Assembly (NCBI RefSeq): GCF_002797595.1
Contig: NZ_PGFE01000001.1
Coordinates: 744,001-808,000 of the forward strand
Direction of reading: 5' to 3'
DNA from: Sediminihabitans luteus
GTDB lineage: Bacteria; Actinomycetota; Actinomycetes; Actinomycetales; Cellulomonadaceae
Length of the DNA stretch: 64,000 nt
Positions 48,542 to 61,412 of this stretch are shown here, piece by piece (the first letter of the stretch is position 1; the number at the start of each line of letters is the position of its first letter). Under the pieces are notes generated by a model, which made no database searches, was not told the DNA's origin, and saw nothing but the letters and a program-made list of their open reading frames with translations. The translations under genes were made by a program, and so were the position numbers.

Positions 48542-51301
48542 CTACTTCTTGGCGGCTGCCTTCGCCGCAGGCTTCTTCGCGGCCGGCTTCCTGGCCGGGG
48601 CCTTCTTCGCCGCAGGCTTCTTCTTGGGCCCCTGCGCGCGCTTCTCGGCGAGCAGCTCGTACGCGCGCTCGGGCGTGATCGAGTCGGGCGTGACGTCGCG
48701 GGGCAGGGTCCGGTTCGTCTCGCCGTCGGTCACGTAGGCCCCGAACCGGCCGTCCTTGATCACGACTGGCTTGTCGGTCTCCGGGTCCTGACCGAGCTCG
48801 CGCAGCGGCGGCGTGGCGGTGCGACCGCGCCCGCGCTTGGGCTGCTTGTAGAGCTCGATCGCCTCGTCGAGCGTGACCGTGAACATGGCCTCCTCGCTCG
48901 GGAGCGTGCGCGAGTCCGTGCCCTTCTTCAGGTACGGCCCGTACCGGCCGTTCTGCGCGGTGATCTCCTCGCCCGACTCGGGGTCGGTGCCGACCACCCG
49001 GGGCAGCGACAGGAGCTTGAGCGCGTCGTCGAGCGTCACGGTCTCGAGCGTCATGGTCGACAGCAGCGAGCCGGTGCGCGGCTTGGGCTGCGCGGCCTTG
49101 GCCTTCTTCTGAGCCGCGGCCGAGAGCGTCTCGTCGATGGGCGGCAGGTCGAGCACCTCGGTCACGTAGGGCCCGTACCGTCCGGCCTTGGCGATGATCT
49201 GGTTGCCCGAGACCGGGTCGGTGCCGAGCACCTTGCCGTCGTCGGCACCGGCCGCGATGAGCTCGCGCGCCTTGGCGGGCGTGAGCTCGTCCGGCGCGAC
49301 GTCGTCGGGCACCGAGGCGCGCGGCGGGTTCTTGCCCTCCTCGACCTCGACCGCGAGGTCCTCGACGTACGGCCCGTACCGGCCGACGCGCAGCTGGACG
49401 CCGTCGCCCACGGGGATCGAGTTGATCTCGCGCGCGTCGATGTCGCCGAGCCCCTCGAGCAGCCCGCGCAGACCGCCGGTCGCGGCCGTGCCGCTGTGGT
49501 CGCCGCGGTAGAAGCCCTCGAGCCAGGTGACACGGTCCTTGGTGCCGGCCGCGATCTCGTCGAGGTCGGCCTCCATGGCGGCCGTGAAGTCGTAGTCGAT
49601 GAGTCGCCCGAAGTGCTCCTCGAGCAGCCGCACCACGGCGAACGCGACCCAGCTCGGCACGAGCGCTTGCCCGCGCGTGAGCACGTAGCCGCGGTCCTGG
49701 ATGGTCGAGATGGTCGACGCGTACGTCGACGGACGGCCGATCCCGAGCTCCTCGAGCGCCTTGACGATGCTCGCCTCGGTGTACCGCGGCGGGGCCGACG
49801 TCGAGTGCCCGTCGGCGCTCAGGTCCGTGCCGGTCAGGGCGTCGCCCTGGGACATCTGCGGCAGCCGCGCGTCCTTCTCGGCAGCCTTGGCGGGCTCGTC
49901 CTCGGCGTACCGGTCGACGTCCGACGACTCCTCGTAGGCCGCGAGGAACCCGCGGAACGTGATGACCGTGCCGGACGCCGCGAAGACCGCGTCCCCGAGG
50001 TCGCCGGCGGGAGCGACGAGACGCACCGACGCCGTCGAGCCCTTGGCGTCGGCCATCTGCGAGGCGACCGTGCGCTTCCAGATGAGCTCGTACAGCCGGA
50101 ACTGGTCGCCCGAGATCTCCTTGGCGACCTGCGCGGGCGTGCGGAACGTGTCGCCCGCGGGACGGATCGCCTCGTGGGCCTCCTGCGCGCCCTTCGACTT
50201 GTTCGCGTACGTGCGCGGCGAGCCGGGCACGAACTCCGCGCCGTAGAGCTCGGCGGCCTGGCGCCGGGCGGCGTCCGTCGCCTCGCTCGACAGCGCCGGC
50301 GAGTCGGTACGCATGTAGGTGATGTAGCCGTTCTCGTACAGCGCCTGCGCGGTGCGCATGGCCGAGCGCGACGACATCCGCAGCTTGCGGCTCGCCTCCT
50401 GCTGCAGCGTCGAGGTGGTGAACGGTGCTGCCGGACGGCGCGTGTACGGCTTGGTCTCGAGGCTGGCCACGGTGAAGCCGACCCCGTCGAGCCCGCGCAC
50501 GACCGCCGAGGCGGTCGCCTCGTCGAGGTGCCGCACGTTCTTCGCCGACGCCTTGAGCTCACCCGTGTCGTCGAAGTCACGGCCCGCGGCGACGCGGCGG
50601 CCGTCGAGCTCGACCAGGCGCGCCCCGAACGACTTGTCGGCGTCCTCGTGCGCGCGGTCCGCGAGCCCGAACGTGCCCGTGACGTCCCAGTACTCGGCCG
50701 GGACGAACGCCATGCGCTCGCGCTCGCGCTCGACCACGAGGCGCGTCGCGACGGACTGCACGCGGCCCGCGGACAGCCCCTGGCGCACCTTGCGCCACAG
50801 CACCGGCGAGACCTCGTACCCGTACAGGCGGTCGAGGATACGGCGGGTCTCCTGCGCGTCGACGAGGTCGGTGTCGAGCTCGCGCGTGTTCTCGAGCGCC
50901 CGGGTGATCGCGTCGCGCGTGATCTCGTGGAAGACCATGCGCTTGACCGGCACCTTGGGCTTGAGCGCCTCGATGAGGTGCCACGCGATGGCCTCGCCCT
51001 CGCGGTCCTCGTCGGTCGCGAGGTAGAGCTCGTCGGCGTCCTTAAGGTACCGCTTGAGCTCGGTGACCTTCTTCTTCTTGTCGCCGTAGACCTCGTAGTA
51101 GGGGTCGAAGCCGTTGTCGACGTCCACGGCGAACTTGCCGTAGGGGCCCTTCTTCATGTCGGCCGGCATGTCGGACGGCTGCGGGAGGTCGCGGATGTGC
51201 CCGACGCTCGCCTCGACCACGTAGTCGTCACCGAGATAGCCCTGGATCTTGCGAGCCTTGGTCGGGGACTCGACGATCACGAGCTTGCGTCCCTGGGGCA
51301 T
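48542..51301 (-). CDS. topA: DNA topoisomerase I
   Basis: A 919-residue type IA topoisomerase that relaxes negative supercoils. TOPRIM domain: LVIVESPTKARKIQGYLG and ATDEDREGEAIAWHL. Active-site Tyr is Y329 in ITYMRTDSP. The C-terminal region has repeated domains (GRYGPYVEDL, GRYGPYVTEV, GRYGPYLKKG, GRFGAYVTDG), each with Gly-Arg-Tyr/Phe-Gly. It ends in a Lys/Ala/Pro tail of about 25 residues, as in other actinobacteria, which aids processivity. Confidence 0.95.
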   Translation of the reverse strand: MPQGRKLVIVESPTKARKIQGYLGDDYVVEASVGHIRDLPQPSDMPADMKKGPYGKFAVDVDNGFDPYYEVYGDKKKKVTELKRYLKDADELYLATDEDREGEAIAWHLIEALKPKVPVKRMVFHEITRDAITRALENTRELDTDLVDAQETRRILDRLYGYEVSPVLWRKVRQGLSAGRVQSVATRLVVERERERMAFVPAEYWDVTGTFGLADRAHEDADKSFGARLVELDGRRVAAGRDFDDTGELKASAKNVRHLDEATASAVVRGLDGVGFTVASLETKPYTRRPAAPFTTSTLQQEASRKLRMSSRSAMRTAQALYENGYITYMRTDSPALSSEATDAARRQAAELYGAEFVPGSPRTYANKSKGAQEAHEAIRPAGDTFRTPAQVAKEISGDQFRLYELIWKRTVASQMADAKGSTASVRLVAPAGDLGDAVFAASGTVITFRGFLAAYEESSDVDRYAEDEPAKAAEKDARLPQMSQGDALTGTDLSADGHSTSAPPRYTEASIVKALEELGIGRPSTYASTISTIQDRGYVLTRGQALVPSWVAFAVVRLLEEHFGRLIDYDFTAAMEADLDEIAAGTKDRVTWLEGFYRGDHSGTAATGGLRGLLEGLGDIDAREINSIPVGDGVQLRVGRYGPYVEDLAVEVEEGKNPPRASVPDDVAPDELTPAKARELIAAGADDGKVLGTDPVSGNQIIAKAGRYGPYVTEVLDLPPIDETLSAAAQKKAKAAQPKPRTGSLLSTMTLETVTLDDALKLLSLPRVVGTDPESGEEITAQNGRYGPYLKKGTDSRTLPSEEAMFTVTLDEAIELYKQPKRGRGRTATPPLRELGQDPETDKPVVIKDGRFGAYVTDGETNRTLPRDVTPDSITPERAYELLAEKRAQGPKKKPAAKKAPARKPAAKKPAAKAAAKK

Positions 51302-51393
51302 CCGAACCTGCTTCCTTCACGACCTGCGCCGGCACGTGCGTGCGACGGTCTTCGACGGTACGCCACTCGACGGGCGAGCACGCACGCCGCACA

Positions 51394-52335
51394 CTACTGC
51401 GCCCCCGCGGCCCCTGCCGGAGTTCTCCACGGGTGCGCGGTCGCCTGGCGCAGCACGAGCAGCACCGCCGAGGTGAGGGCCGCGACGCCGATCACCCCGA
51501 AGGCCCCGCCCGCGTACGCGGTCACGGTCGGCCGCGCCCAGTCCGCCGCCTCGTACACCTGGTAGGCCGACCAGCCGGCGAGCGCGAGCGCGACCGCTCC
51601 GCCCAGCGCGAGCAACGACGCGACCGCCCAGGACGTGCCGTCGACCCGGCCCGCCCCGCGGCGTCCGCCACCGACCGGGTCACGGTCCAGGCCCGAGCGC
51701 GGCGTCGCGGCGAGCACGAACCCTCCCCAGGCCAGGACGACGAGGAGCGCGGCGACGACGTCCGACGGTCGGTGCCACTGCCCGACGAGCGTCGAGACGC
51801 CCGTGAGCGCGGCGTACGTGCCGCCGAGCAGCGCGACGAGCGGCCGGCTGCGGCGCGGCATCGCGAGCAGCAGCGCGGCCGCGACCGACGCCGCGACGGT
51901 CGTGTGGCCGCTCGGCAGCGTGTTGGCGTAGTCGTAGCCGCCGACGAGGTTCTCCCGGCCGAGCACGACGTTCTTGAGCACCTGCGTCGTCACGTTCGCC
52001 CCGGCGACGAGCACCGCGACCTGCACGGCGAGCGCCCACCGGCGGCGGATCAGCGCGATCGCCATGGCCGCACCGATGCCGAGCACGACGAACGCGACCG
52101 AGACCACGTCGAGCACGGGCTCCGCGAGACGCCACAGCGCGTTCTGGCCGAACTCGGCGCCGTCGAACGCGGCCTTGTCGAGCCGCTGCCCCGCGTACGT
52201 GCCGACGAAGAACCTCCACACGACCCACACGAGCACGCTCGCCACGACACCCGTCACGCCCGCCACGACCCGGGGGCCGACGGGGGCTTCGGGCAGGCGG
52301 GCGGTCGCGACGGGCACGGCCGGGGCGTCGGTCAT
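51394..52335 (-). CDS. PAP2-family membrane phosphatase
   Basis: A 313-residue membrane protein with about six to eight membrane segments and the three PAP2 motifs: KNVVLGREN, PSGHT and GQWHRPSD. Such enzymes dephosphorylate lipid phosphates, for example undecaprenyl pyrophosphate or phosphatidic acid, on the outer face. MTDAPA is taken as start. It follows the ABC operon on the same strand but after a gap of 76 bases. Confidence 0.87.
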   Translation of the reverse strand: MTDAPAVPVATARLPEAPVGPRVVAGVTGVVASVLVWVVWRFFVGTYAGQRLDKAAFDGAEFGQNALWRLAEPVLDVVSVAFVVLGIGAAMAIALIRRRWALAVQVAVLVAGANVTTQVLKNVVLGRENLVGGYDYANTLPSGHTTVAASVAAALLLAMPRRSRPLVALLGGTYAALTGVSTLVGQWHRPSDVVAALLVVLAWGGFVLAATPRSGLDRDPVGGGRRGAGRVDGTSWAVASLLALGGAVALALAGWSAYQVYEAADWARPTVTAYAGGAFGVIGVAALTSAVLLVLRQATAHPWRTPAGAAGAQ

Positions 52336-52411
52336 GGCCACACGGTATGCCACGGTCGCGGGGGCCGTGCGTGCACCGTGTGGAGAACTGTGCGCGGGAC
52401 GGCGGCCCGGG

Positions 52412-53493
<1,082 letters not shown>

Positions 53494-53497
<4 letters not shown>

Positions 53498-54615
53498 CGT
53501 GCGGCCTCCGTGTCGGTGGGGTTGCTGCCCTGGTGGGTGGGGGTGCTGCCCGTGCCTGGGGGCTTGCTGCTGGCGGTGCTGCCCTGGGCGGTGGGCGCGC
53601 CCGGGGCACGCGCGCCGACCGGGTCGAGGCGCACGGCCGTGAAGCCGATGCGCGGGGTGATCTTCTGCTTGCGCAGACCGCGGCCCGAGAGACCTGCGGC
53701 ACGCAGCCGCGGGTTGACGAACTCGTCGATGCCGAAGTTCACGAGCGTGAGCGCCATGCCGAGCGTCGCGATGAGCAGCCCCGCGGGGATGAACCACCAC
53801 CACGCGCCGCGCGAGAGCGCCTGGTTGGCCTGCGCCCAGTAGAGCACCGTGCCCCACGACCAGTCGGAGCTCGACGTGACGCCGATGAACGCGAGCGTCG
53901 TCTGTGAGAGCACCGCGAACGTCACCGTGCTGACGAAGCTCGACGCGATGATCGCGGTGAGGTTCGGCAGCGTCTCGAACCAGACGATCCGCGCCGTCGA
54001 CTCGCCGTTGGCGCGCGCGGCCTCGATGAAGTCGCGCTTGCGCAGCGAGAGGGTCTGCGCGCGCAGCACGCGCGCCCCCCAGGCCCAACCCGTGGCCGCC
54101 AGCACGATTGCGACCAGCAGGTTGCCTGCGTCGGGCGCCTGGCTCGCGACGATGATGATGAGCGGCAGCGCGGGGATCACGAGGAACACGTTGGACAGCG
54201 CCGAGAGGATCTCGTCGCCGACCCCGCCGAGGAACCCGGCCGAGACCCCGACGAGGATCGCGAGCAGCGTCGCGAAGACGCCGGCCAGGACGCCCACGAG
54301 CAGCACGGACCGGGTCCCGACGAGCAGCTGCGAGAGCACGTCGCGGCCGAGGTGGTCGGTGCCGAGCCAGTGCGCGCCCGAGGGTGGGAGCAGCAGGTCG
54401 ACCGTGACCTCGTTCGGGTCGTACGGGGCGACCCAGGGGCCGATGATCGCGAAGACCGCGAACAGCACGAGGATCACGAGGCCCGCGGTGGCCTTGCCGC
54501 TCGACAGGAAGGCGACGCGCGACCGCTTGGCCCGGGCCCCCGGCGTCCTCGTGGGCTCGACCGGGGCGAGGATCTCGGACTCGGCGTCGACGACGCCGAC
54601 GGGCATGCTGGACAT
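53494..54615 (-). CDS. ABC transporter permease (DppC/OppC-like)
   Basis: A 373-residue inner-membrane protein with six predicted spans. The start-side motif HWLGTDHLGRDVLSQLLVGT and the coupling motif EAARANGESTARIVWFETLP mark the DppC family. The C-terminal 60 residues are an unusual Gly/Ser/Thr/Pro-rich extension encoded by repetitive DNA. Confidence 0.92.
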
Positions 54616-54616
54616 G

Positions 54617-55593
54617 TCAGGCCTCCTGACGGGTGCGGGGGTCGAGGAGCACGTAGGCGACGTCCGCGAGGACGTTCGCGACGAGCACCGCGAGCGTGAT
54701 GATCAGGAAGATGCCCTGCATGAGGGGGTAGTCCTTGCCGCCGATCGCGTTGAACAGCTGCAGGCCGATGCCCGGGTAGGAGAAGACCATCTCCATGACG
54801 AGCGTGCCGGAGACGACGAACCCGAGCGAGAGCGCGAAGCCCGAGACCTGCGGCAGGATCGCGTTGCGCGCGGCGTAGCCGAACATGACGCGCCGCTCGC
54901 TCAGGCCCTTGGCGTGCGCGACGGTCACGTAGTCCTCGGACGTGACGGTGACCATCATGTTGCGCATCCCGAGGATCCAACCCGAGATCGAGGCGAGCAC
55001 GATCGTCAGGCCGGGCAGGATGGCGTGCTCGAGCACCGACGAGACGAACTCCCAGCTCCACCCCGGGATCAGCCCGCCGTCGTACGCGCCGCCGAGCGGG
55101 AGCACGGGCCACCAGATCGCGAACACCGAGATCGCGATGAGCCCGAGCCAGAAGTACGGCACGGACGAGAAGAACGTCGTCACGGGCAGGATCGCGTCCA
55201 TCCAGGTGCCACGCCGCCAGCCGATGAGGATCCCGACGAGCGAGCCGCCGACCACCGCGATCACGGTCGCGACGCCCACGAGCCCGAGGGTCCACGGCAG
55301 CGAGTCGCCGATGACCTCGGTCACGGGCGTCGGGAAGCTCGTGAACGAGATCCCGAAGTTCCCGTGCAGGATCTCTCCCCAGTAGTCGACGTACTGCTGC
55401 CAGAGGCTCTCCTGCGTGTCGAGCCCGAACAGCACGTACAGCGAGTGCTCGGCCTCGGTCGAGATCTGGCCCTGGTAGCGGTTGATGAGCGACTGGACGG
55501 GGTCGCCCTTCATGACGCGCGGGATGAAGAAGTTGATCGTCACGGCGGCCCAGGCCGTGAGCAGGTAGAACGCGAGACGGCGTCCGAGGAACT

Positions 55594-55597
<4 letters not shown>
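54617..55597 (-). CDS. ABC transporter permease (DppB/OppB-like)
   Basis: A 326-residue permease with six spans. Motifs [12 protein letters not shown] near the N-terminus and [20 protein letters not shown] (coupling helix) fit the DppB family. It overlaps the upstream ATPase gene by 4 bases. Confidence 0.92.
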
Positions 55598-56721
<1,124 letters not shown>

Positions 56722-56758
56722 GGTCACCTGGGGGGAAGTGCGGGTCCGGGGGGCGGGG

Positions 56759-56793
56759 CCCGGCCGGCCGGTCGCGAGGACCGGCCGGCCGGG
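56759..56793 (-). terminator. Hairpin between binding-protein and ATPase genes
   Basis: CCCGGCCGGCCGGTC and its exact inverse enclose a 5-base loop, 6 bases after the binding-protein stop. No T tract. Such structures keep binding-protein mRNA in excess over the rest of a transporter operon. Confidence 0.65.
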
Positions 56794-56798
56794 GAAGG

Positions 56799-58484
56799 TC
56801 ACGAGGCGGGCTGGAGCTTCGTGAGGATGAGCGAGACGCCCGGCGTCGTCGGCTGCGGGTTCGCGTAGTCGTCGTCGTCCGACGGCCAGCCGGTGTAGAA
56901 CTTCTGCGAGAACTCGGCGCCCGCGGGGCGGGCGTCGATGCCGAGCACGGGGACGTCCTCGACGTAGATCTTCTGCAGCGCGTCGAGCGCGGCCTTGCGC
57001 CCGGCGTCGTCGGTCGCGTCGGTGTAGGCGACGAACTGCGCCGCGGCGTCGTCGTCCTGGTAGCGGCCGTAGTTCCACGACGCGTTCTCGCCCACGGGGG
57101 CGTAGTACGCGGGGTCGAACATGTTCGCGTACATCTCGTAGGGCGTCACGCCGCCGTTGGTCCAGTGCAGCGCGGCGTCGAAGTTGCCGCTGTTGAGGTT
57201 GGCGGTCCAGGCGTCGGCGTTGGGCGTCTCGACCTTGACGGCGAACCCGATCGACTGCAGCGAGTCGGAGATCAGCTGCAGCGACGTGATGTAGTCGTTC
57301 CAGCCCGACGGGTCCTGCAGCGTGACGGAGACCTGCTGGCCGTCCTTGCCGATGAGCTTGTCGCCGTCGTACGTGTAGCCCGCGTCGGTCAGGACCTTCT
57401 TGGCGCCCTCGACGTCGACCTCGTAGCTCTGGTCCTTGTACTCGTCGGCGATGAAGTCGTCGCCCGCGGGCGTCGGGATCGCGGTGATGCTCGTGAGCTC
57501 CGGGAAGATCCCCGACTCGGCGATCTTCGAGGCCTTCTCCCGGTCGACGACCATGTTCGCGGCCTGCCGGACCGCGACGTCGTCGAACGGCGCCTTGGTC
57601 GTGTTGAGCACGAGCATGTCGATGCCGAGGCCGGCCGGGAAGTACGCGAGGTTGTTCTCGGGGTCCTTCGCGATGAACGTGTTCTCGTAGTCCGCGATGA
57701 ACGTCCAGCCCCACTGCGCCTGGCCGGTCGCGAGCGCCGGGGTGAGCGTGTCGTTGCCGCTGTACGACGTGTACTGCAGCTGCGGCGCGGCGAGCTCGCC
57801 GCCCCAGTAGTCGGGGTTCGCGTCGAGCGTCACGGCCTGGTTGGTCCAGCTCGTGAGCGTGTACGGGCCCGTGCCGACGGGCTCCTGGTTGGTGTCCTTC
57901 GACGGGTCGGCGATGCCCTCCCAGATGTGCTTGGGCACGACGAACATCTGCAGGACCTTGATCTGGTTGACGAACTGCCCGGACGTGAACGTCACGGTCA
58001 CGGTGTCGCCGTCGGTCGTGATGTCGCCGTAGGGCAGGCCCTCGGTGTTGAGCGCGTCGTTGTCCTTGCGCATCTGGAGCGAGAACGCGATGTCCTCGGC
58101 CGTGAAGTCCTCGCCGTCCGACCACGTCACGCCGTCGCGCGCGGTGAGGGTGAGCTGCGTGTAGTCCTCGTTCCACTCGAACGCCTTGGCGAGCCACGGG
58201 ATCGGGTCCTGCGAGGGGCGCGTGTCGTTGACCTGCGCGAGCGGCTCGTAGATCGCGAACGCGTAGCCGAGCGACCGCGCGGCCGACGTGTTGAGGAACG
58301 GGTTCGAGTTGTTCGTCTGCGGCCCGTTCGGCATGCCGATCGTCAGGGCCTGGGTGCCCTGCGACGTGCCTGACGCCGACGTGGTCGTCGTCTTCGGGTC
58401 GTCGCTGCTGCCGGAGCAGCCGCTGGCCACGAGGGCCAGGGACAGCGCGCCGACGGCGACGGCGCTGAGCGTGCGGATCTTCAC
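56799..58484 (-). CDS. ABC transporter substrate-binding lipoprotein (SBP family 5)
   Basis: A 561-residue extracellular lipoprotein: [20 protein letters not shown] then lipobox ASGC, a Ser/Thr linker, and the family-5 core ([37 protein letters not shown]). The GTG start has AAGGAGG upstream. Family 5 proteins bind peptides but also cello- and other oligosaccharides. Location behind a GH3 beta-glucosidase under a shared regulator favours an oligosaccharide; this is inference. Confidence 0.9.
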   Translation of the reverse strand: MKIRTLSAVAVGALSLALVASGCSGSSDDPKTTTTSASGTSQGTQALTIGMPNGPQTNNSNPFLNTSAARSLGYAFAIYEPLAQVNDTRPSQDPIPWLAKAFEWNEDYTQLTLTARDGVTWSDGEDFTAEDIAFSLQMRKDNDALNTEGLPYGDITTDGDTVTVTFTSGQFVNQIKVLQMFVVPKHIWEGIADPSKDTNQEPVGTGPYTLTSWTNQAVTLDANPDYWGGELAAPQLQYTSYSGNDTLTPALATGQAQWGWTFIADYENTFIAKDPENNLAYFPAGLGIDMLVLNTTKAPFDDVAVRQAANMVVDREKASKIAESGIFPELTSITAIPTPAGDDFIADEYKDQSYEVDVEGAKKVLTDAGYTYDGDKLIGKDGQQVSVTLQDPSGWNDYITSLQLISDSLQSIGFAVKVETPNADAWTANLNSGNFDAALHWTNGGVTPYEMYANMFDPAYYAPVGENASWNYGRYQDDDAAAQFVAYTDATDDAGRKAALDALQKIYVEDVPVLGIDARPAGAEFSQKFYTGWPSDDDDYANPQPTTPGVSLILTKLQPAS

Positions 58485-58599
58485 GGGTGCCTCCTTGCAC
58501 GGGATGAGGGGTCTCATCGGTGATGGATCTCGGGTCGTTCGTTCTCTGGGGTCGTGTCGGTCGTTCGGTGGGGCGTTCGTCGGGTCGGTTCGGGTCGGG

Positions 58600-61296
58600 T
58601 CAGGCGTGCGGCACGACGGCGCGCAGCCGCAGGTCGCGGACGGAGCGGCCCACGCGCAGCGCGTGGTCGCCGGGGGGTGTGGTCCACCGGTGGTGCTCGG
58701 CGTCCCAGGTCTCGAACGCGCGCCGGGGCACGCGCACGTGCGCGGTCACGGTCTCGCCGGCGTCGGCGTCGACCGTGGCGAAGCCGCCGAGCCAGCGCAC
58801 CGGCCGGGCGGGGTTGCCGTGCGGGTCGGTGGCCCCGGGCTCGGGCCCGTCGGCGGGCTCGACGTACACCTGGACGACCTCGCGCCCGCGGCGCGCGCCG
58901 TCGTTGCGCAGGACGACGGAGACGACCACGTCCCCGCCGCGCGCGGTCGGGTGCGTGCTCGGCTGCTCGCCCGGGTGCTCCGCCGGGCCGTCGTCCTGCA
59001 CGCCGTCGTCCTGCACGGCCACGTCGTCGTACGTCCACGTCGTCCAGCCGAGCCCGTGGCCGAACGGCGCCGCGGGCGTCGTGCCCGCGAGCTCCCAGCC
59101 GCGGTACCCCACGTGGATGCCCTCGGTGTACGCGACGACCCCGTCGACGGGGATCGCGTGCGGCACGGGGACGTCCTCGGCGCGCGCGGGCAGCGTCCAG
59201 GGCAGACGTCCCGAGGGTTCGGTCACGCCCGTGAGCACGTCGGCGAGCGCGGCGCCGCCCTCCTGCCCGGGGAGCCACGCCCACAGCACGGTCGGCGCCC
59301 GGTCGAGCCACGGCAGGAGCACGGGGGCTCCCGCGTTGACGACGACGACGGTGCGCGGGTTCGCGGCGAGCACCCGGGCGACGAGCTCGTCCTGGTTGCC
59401 GGGGAGCGCGAGCGAGGGGCGGTCGTAGCCCTCGGACTCGACCTCCTCGGTCGTGCCGACCACGACGATGGCGACGTCGGCGGCGGCCGCGGCGGCGACG
59501 GCCTCGGCGATCTCCTCCTCGGCGCTCGGCCCGGGGTGGCCGTGCACGAGCTCGGCCCGCACGAACGAGTCGTAGCCCACGGGGTGCACGACCTGCAGGT
59601 CGGCGTGGAGCCGCACGACGCGACCGCCCGCGGGGACCTCGACCTCGCGCACCACGGCGACCGGGTGGTTGTGCCCCGAGCCGAGCACGATCTCGACGCC
59701 CACATGCTGGTCGCCGCGGGTGAGGAGCTCGTCGTCGAGGCGCACCTCGTGCACGCCGATCGTCCCGACCCCGAGCGCGTGCGTGCCGGGGGTCGTCAGG
59801 TGCAGCTCGGCGCTCAGGCGCAGGGTCGCGGCGTCGGGGCGCAGGTCCTTGCCCCAGCCGTCCCAGGGCTGCTCGGCACGCGTCGCGAGCACCTCGCCCG
59901 CGGCGTCGAGCAGCTCGACGCGCACGCCCGCTCCCCCGGTGCGGGGGTCGCGGCACGTCGCGGCGACGTCGAGCGCGGGCGGGTTGTGCCGCGGGCGGGC
60001 GCCGGCGTGAACCGTCACGTCGACCCCGGGCAGTGCCGCACGCAGCTCGGCGACGGGGTCGCTCACGTGGTCGGGCACCACGAACGACGAGCCGCCGCCC
60101 TGGAGGAACAGGTCGACCGCGCCCGGCCCGAGCAGCGAGACCGTGGGCCGACCCGTCCCTCCTGCGCCTCCCGCGACGTCGAGCGGGAGGAGTCCGGCGT
60201 CGTCCTTGAGGACGACCATGGCGCGTGCGGTGAGCTCGCGCAGGTAGGCGGACGACGCGGACGTCGTCCCGAACTCGCCGAACGTCCCGGGGTGGCGGGC
60301 CGCGGCCGGGTCGGACGCCGCCGCGTCGTCGGGCGCGAGCGCTCCCACCCGCACCGCGAGCCGGAGCAGGCGCAGCACCTTGTCGTCGAGCTCGTGCTCG
60401 GCGACGTCGCCCGCGCGCACCGCGGCGAGCAGACCGTCGCCCCACGCACCGTCCGGCCCGGGCATCTGCAGGTCGAGGCCGCCGCGCACGGCCGGGCCGA
60501 CGGTCTTGGTCGCGACCCAGTCGGAGACGACGACGCCGTCGAACCCCCACTCGTCCTTGAGGACGCCGGTCAGCAGGGGTCGGTGCTCGAGCGCGGGCGC
60601 CGCGGCGGTGCCGTCGTCGACGCCCGAGTAGGCGCCCATGACGCTCCACGCGCGGGCGTCGTGCACGAGCCGCTCGAACGGCGCGAGGTAGACCTCGCGC
60701 AGCGTGCGCTCGTCGACCTGCGCGAGGTAGCGCGTGCGCTCGGTCTCGGAGTCGTTGGCGACGTAGTGCTTGACCGACATGCCGACCCCGCAGTCCTGCG
60801 CGGCCGCGACGAGCGCGACGGCGACCTCGGCGGTCAGGTGCGGGTCCTCGGAGTAGCACTCGAAGTGCCGTCCGCCCACGGGCGTGCGCTGGAGGTTGAC
60901 CTGCGGGGCGAGGACGACGTCGACGTCGTGCCGGCGCGCCTCGGCCGCGAAGAGCTCGCCCGCGCGGCGGGCGAGGTCGAGGTCCCACGTCGCGGCGAGC
61001 GCGCTCGGCGCGGGGAACATCGCGGACGTGCGCACCGCGCCGTCGGCGTGCTCGGGCGTGACGGGCCGCACGCCCACGGGGCCGTCGGACATCGTGACGG
61101 CGCGCAGGCCGATGCGGTCGATCGCGGTCGTGGCCCACATGCCGGCGCCGACGACGAGCGCGACCTTCTCCTCGAGGGTCAGCGTGGCGACGAGCCGGTC
61201 GAGCGTCGCCGCGGGCACGGGCCGCGGGTCCTGCCCGGCCGTGCGATCGGTGGTCTCCAGTGACACCCGGGTGCTCCAGTCCGACGTCGTCGTCAT
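58600..61296 (-). CDS. GH3-family beta-glucosidase
   Basis: An 898-residue glycoside hydrolase. Catalytic domain: ALVVGAGMWATTAIDR, KHYVANDSETERTRY (K176-H177) and nucleophile D259 in VVVSDW. The second domain has GRLPWTLPARAED, a PA14-like insert lies at about 400-560, and the C-terminal fibronectin-III-like domain ends the protein. There is no signal peptide, so it acts inside the cell on imported oligosaccharides. It heads the leftward operon with the transporter and faces the TetR gene across two palindromic operators. Confidence 0.92.
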   Translation of the reverse strand: MTTTSDWSTRVSLETTDRTAGQDPRPVPAATLDRLVATLTLEEKVALVVGAGMWATTAIDRIGLRAVTMSDGPVGVRPVTPEHADGAVRTSAMFPAPSALAATWDLDLARRAGELFAAEARRHDVDVVLAPQVNLQRTPVGGRHFECYSEDPHLTAEVAVALVAAAQDCGVGMSVKHYVANDSETERTRYLAQVDERTLREVYLAPFERLVHDARAWSVMGAYSGVDDGTAAAPALEHRPLLTGVLKDEWGFDGVVVSDWVATKTVGPAVRGGLDLQMPGPDGAWGDGLLAAVRAGDVAEHELDDKVLRLLRLAVRVGALAPDDAAASDPAAARHPGTFGEFGTTSASSAYLRELTARAMVVLKDDAGLLPLDVAGGAGGTGRPTVSLLGPGAVDLFLQGGGSSFVVPDHVSDPVAELRAALPGVDVTVHAGARPRHNPPALDVAATCRDPRTGGAGVRVELLDAAGEVLATRAEQPWDGWGKDLRPDAATLRLSAELHLTTPGTHALGVGTIGVHEVRLDDELLTRGDQHVGVEIVLGSGHNHPVAVVREVEVPAGGRVVRLHADLQVVHPVGYDSFVRAELVHGHPGPSAEEEIAEAVAAAAAADVAIVVVGTTEEVESEGYDRPSLALPGNQDELVARVLAANPRTVVVVNAGAPVLLPWLDRAPTVLWAWLPGQEGGAALADVLTGVTEPSGRLPWTLPARAEDVPVPHAIPVDGVVAYTEGIHVGYRGWELAGTTPAAPFGHGLGWTTWTYDDVAVQDDGVQDDGPAEHPGEQPSTHPTARGGDVVVSVVLRNDGARRGREVVQVYVEPADGPEPGATDPHGNPARPVRWLGGFATVDADAGETVTAHVRVPRRAFETWDAEHHRWTTPPGDHALRVGRSVRDLRLRAVVPHA

Positions 61297-61320
61297 CGTT
61301 GCGGTGATGTTTCCGAATCA

Positions 61321-61384
61321 CTTACTGACATGTCAGTAAGCGACTCGCGTCACATCCAAGCACACTTACTGACGGGTTAGTAAG
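61321..61384. promoter_or_regulatory. Two 20-bp operators between GH3 and TetR genes
   Basis: CTTACTGACATGTCAGTAAG (61321-61340) is a perfect palindrome. CTTACTGACGGGTTAGTAAG (61365-61384) is a near-copy, 44 bp downstream. They cover the divergent promoter region and are very probably bound by the adjacent TetR regulator. Confidence 0.8.
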
Positions 61385-61412
61385 TTGTCGGAGGTCACAG
61401 TATGGTTGCGGC

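Noticed and set aside
45860-51565. A 1901-codon open frame on the plus strand
   Set aside because: It runs antisense through two oxidoreductases and topA, whose motifs are unambiguous. Long antisense frames are expected at this GC content; the product is Arg/Gly/Val-rich without domains.
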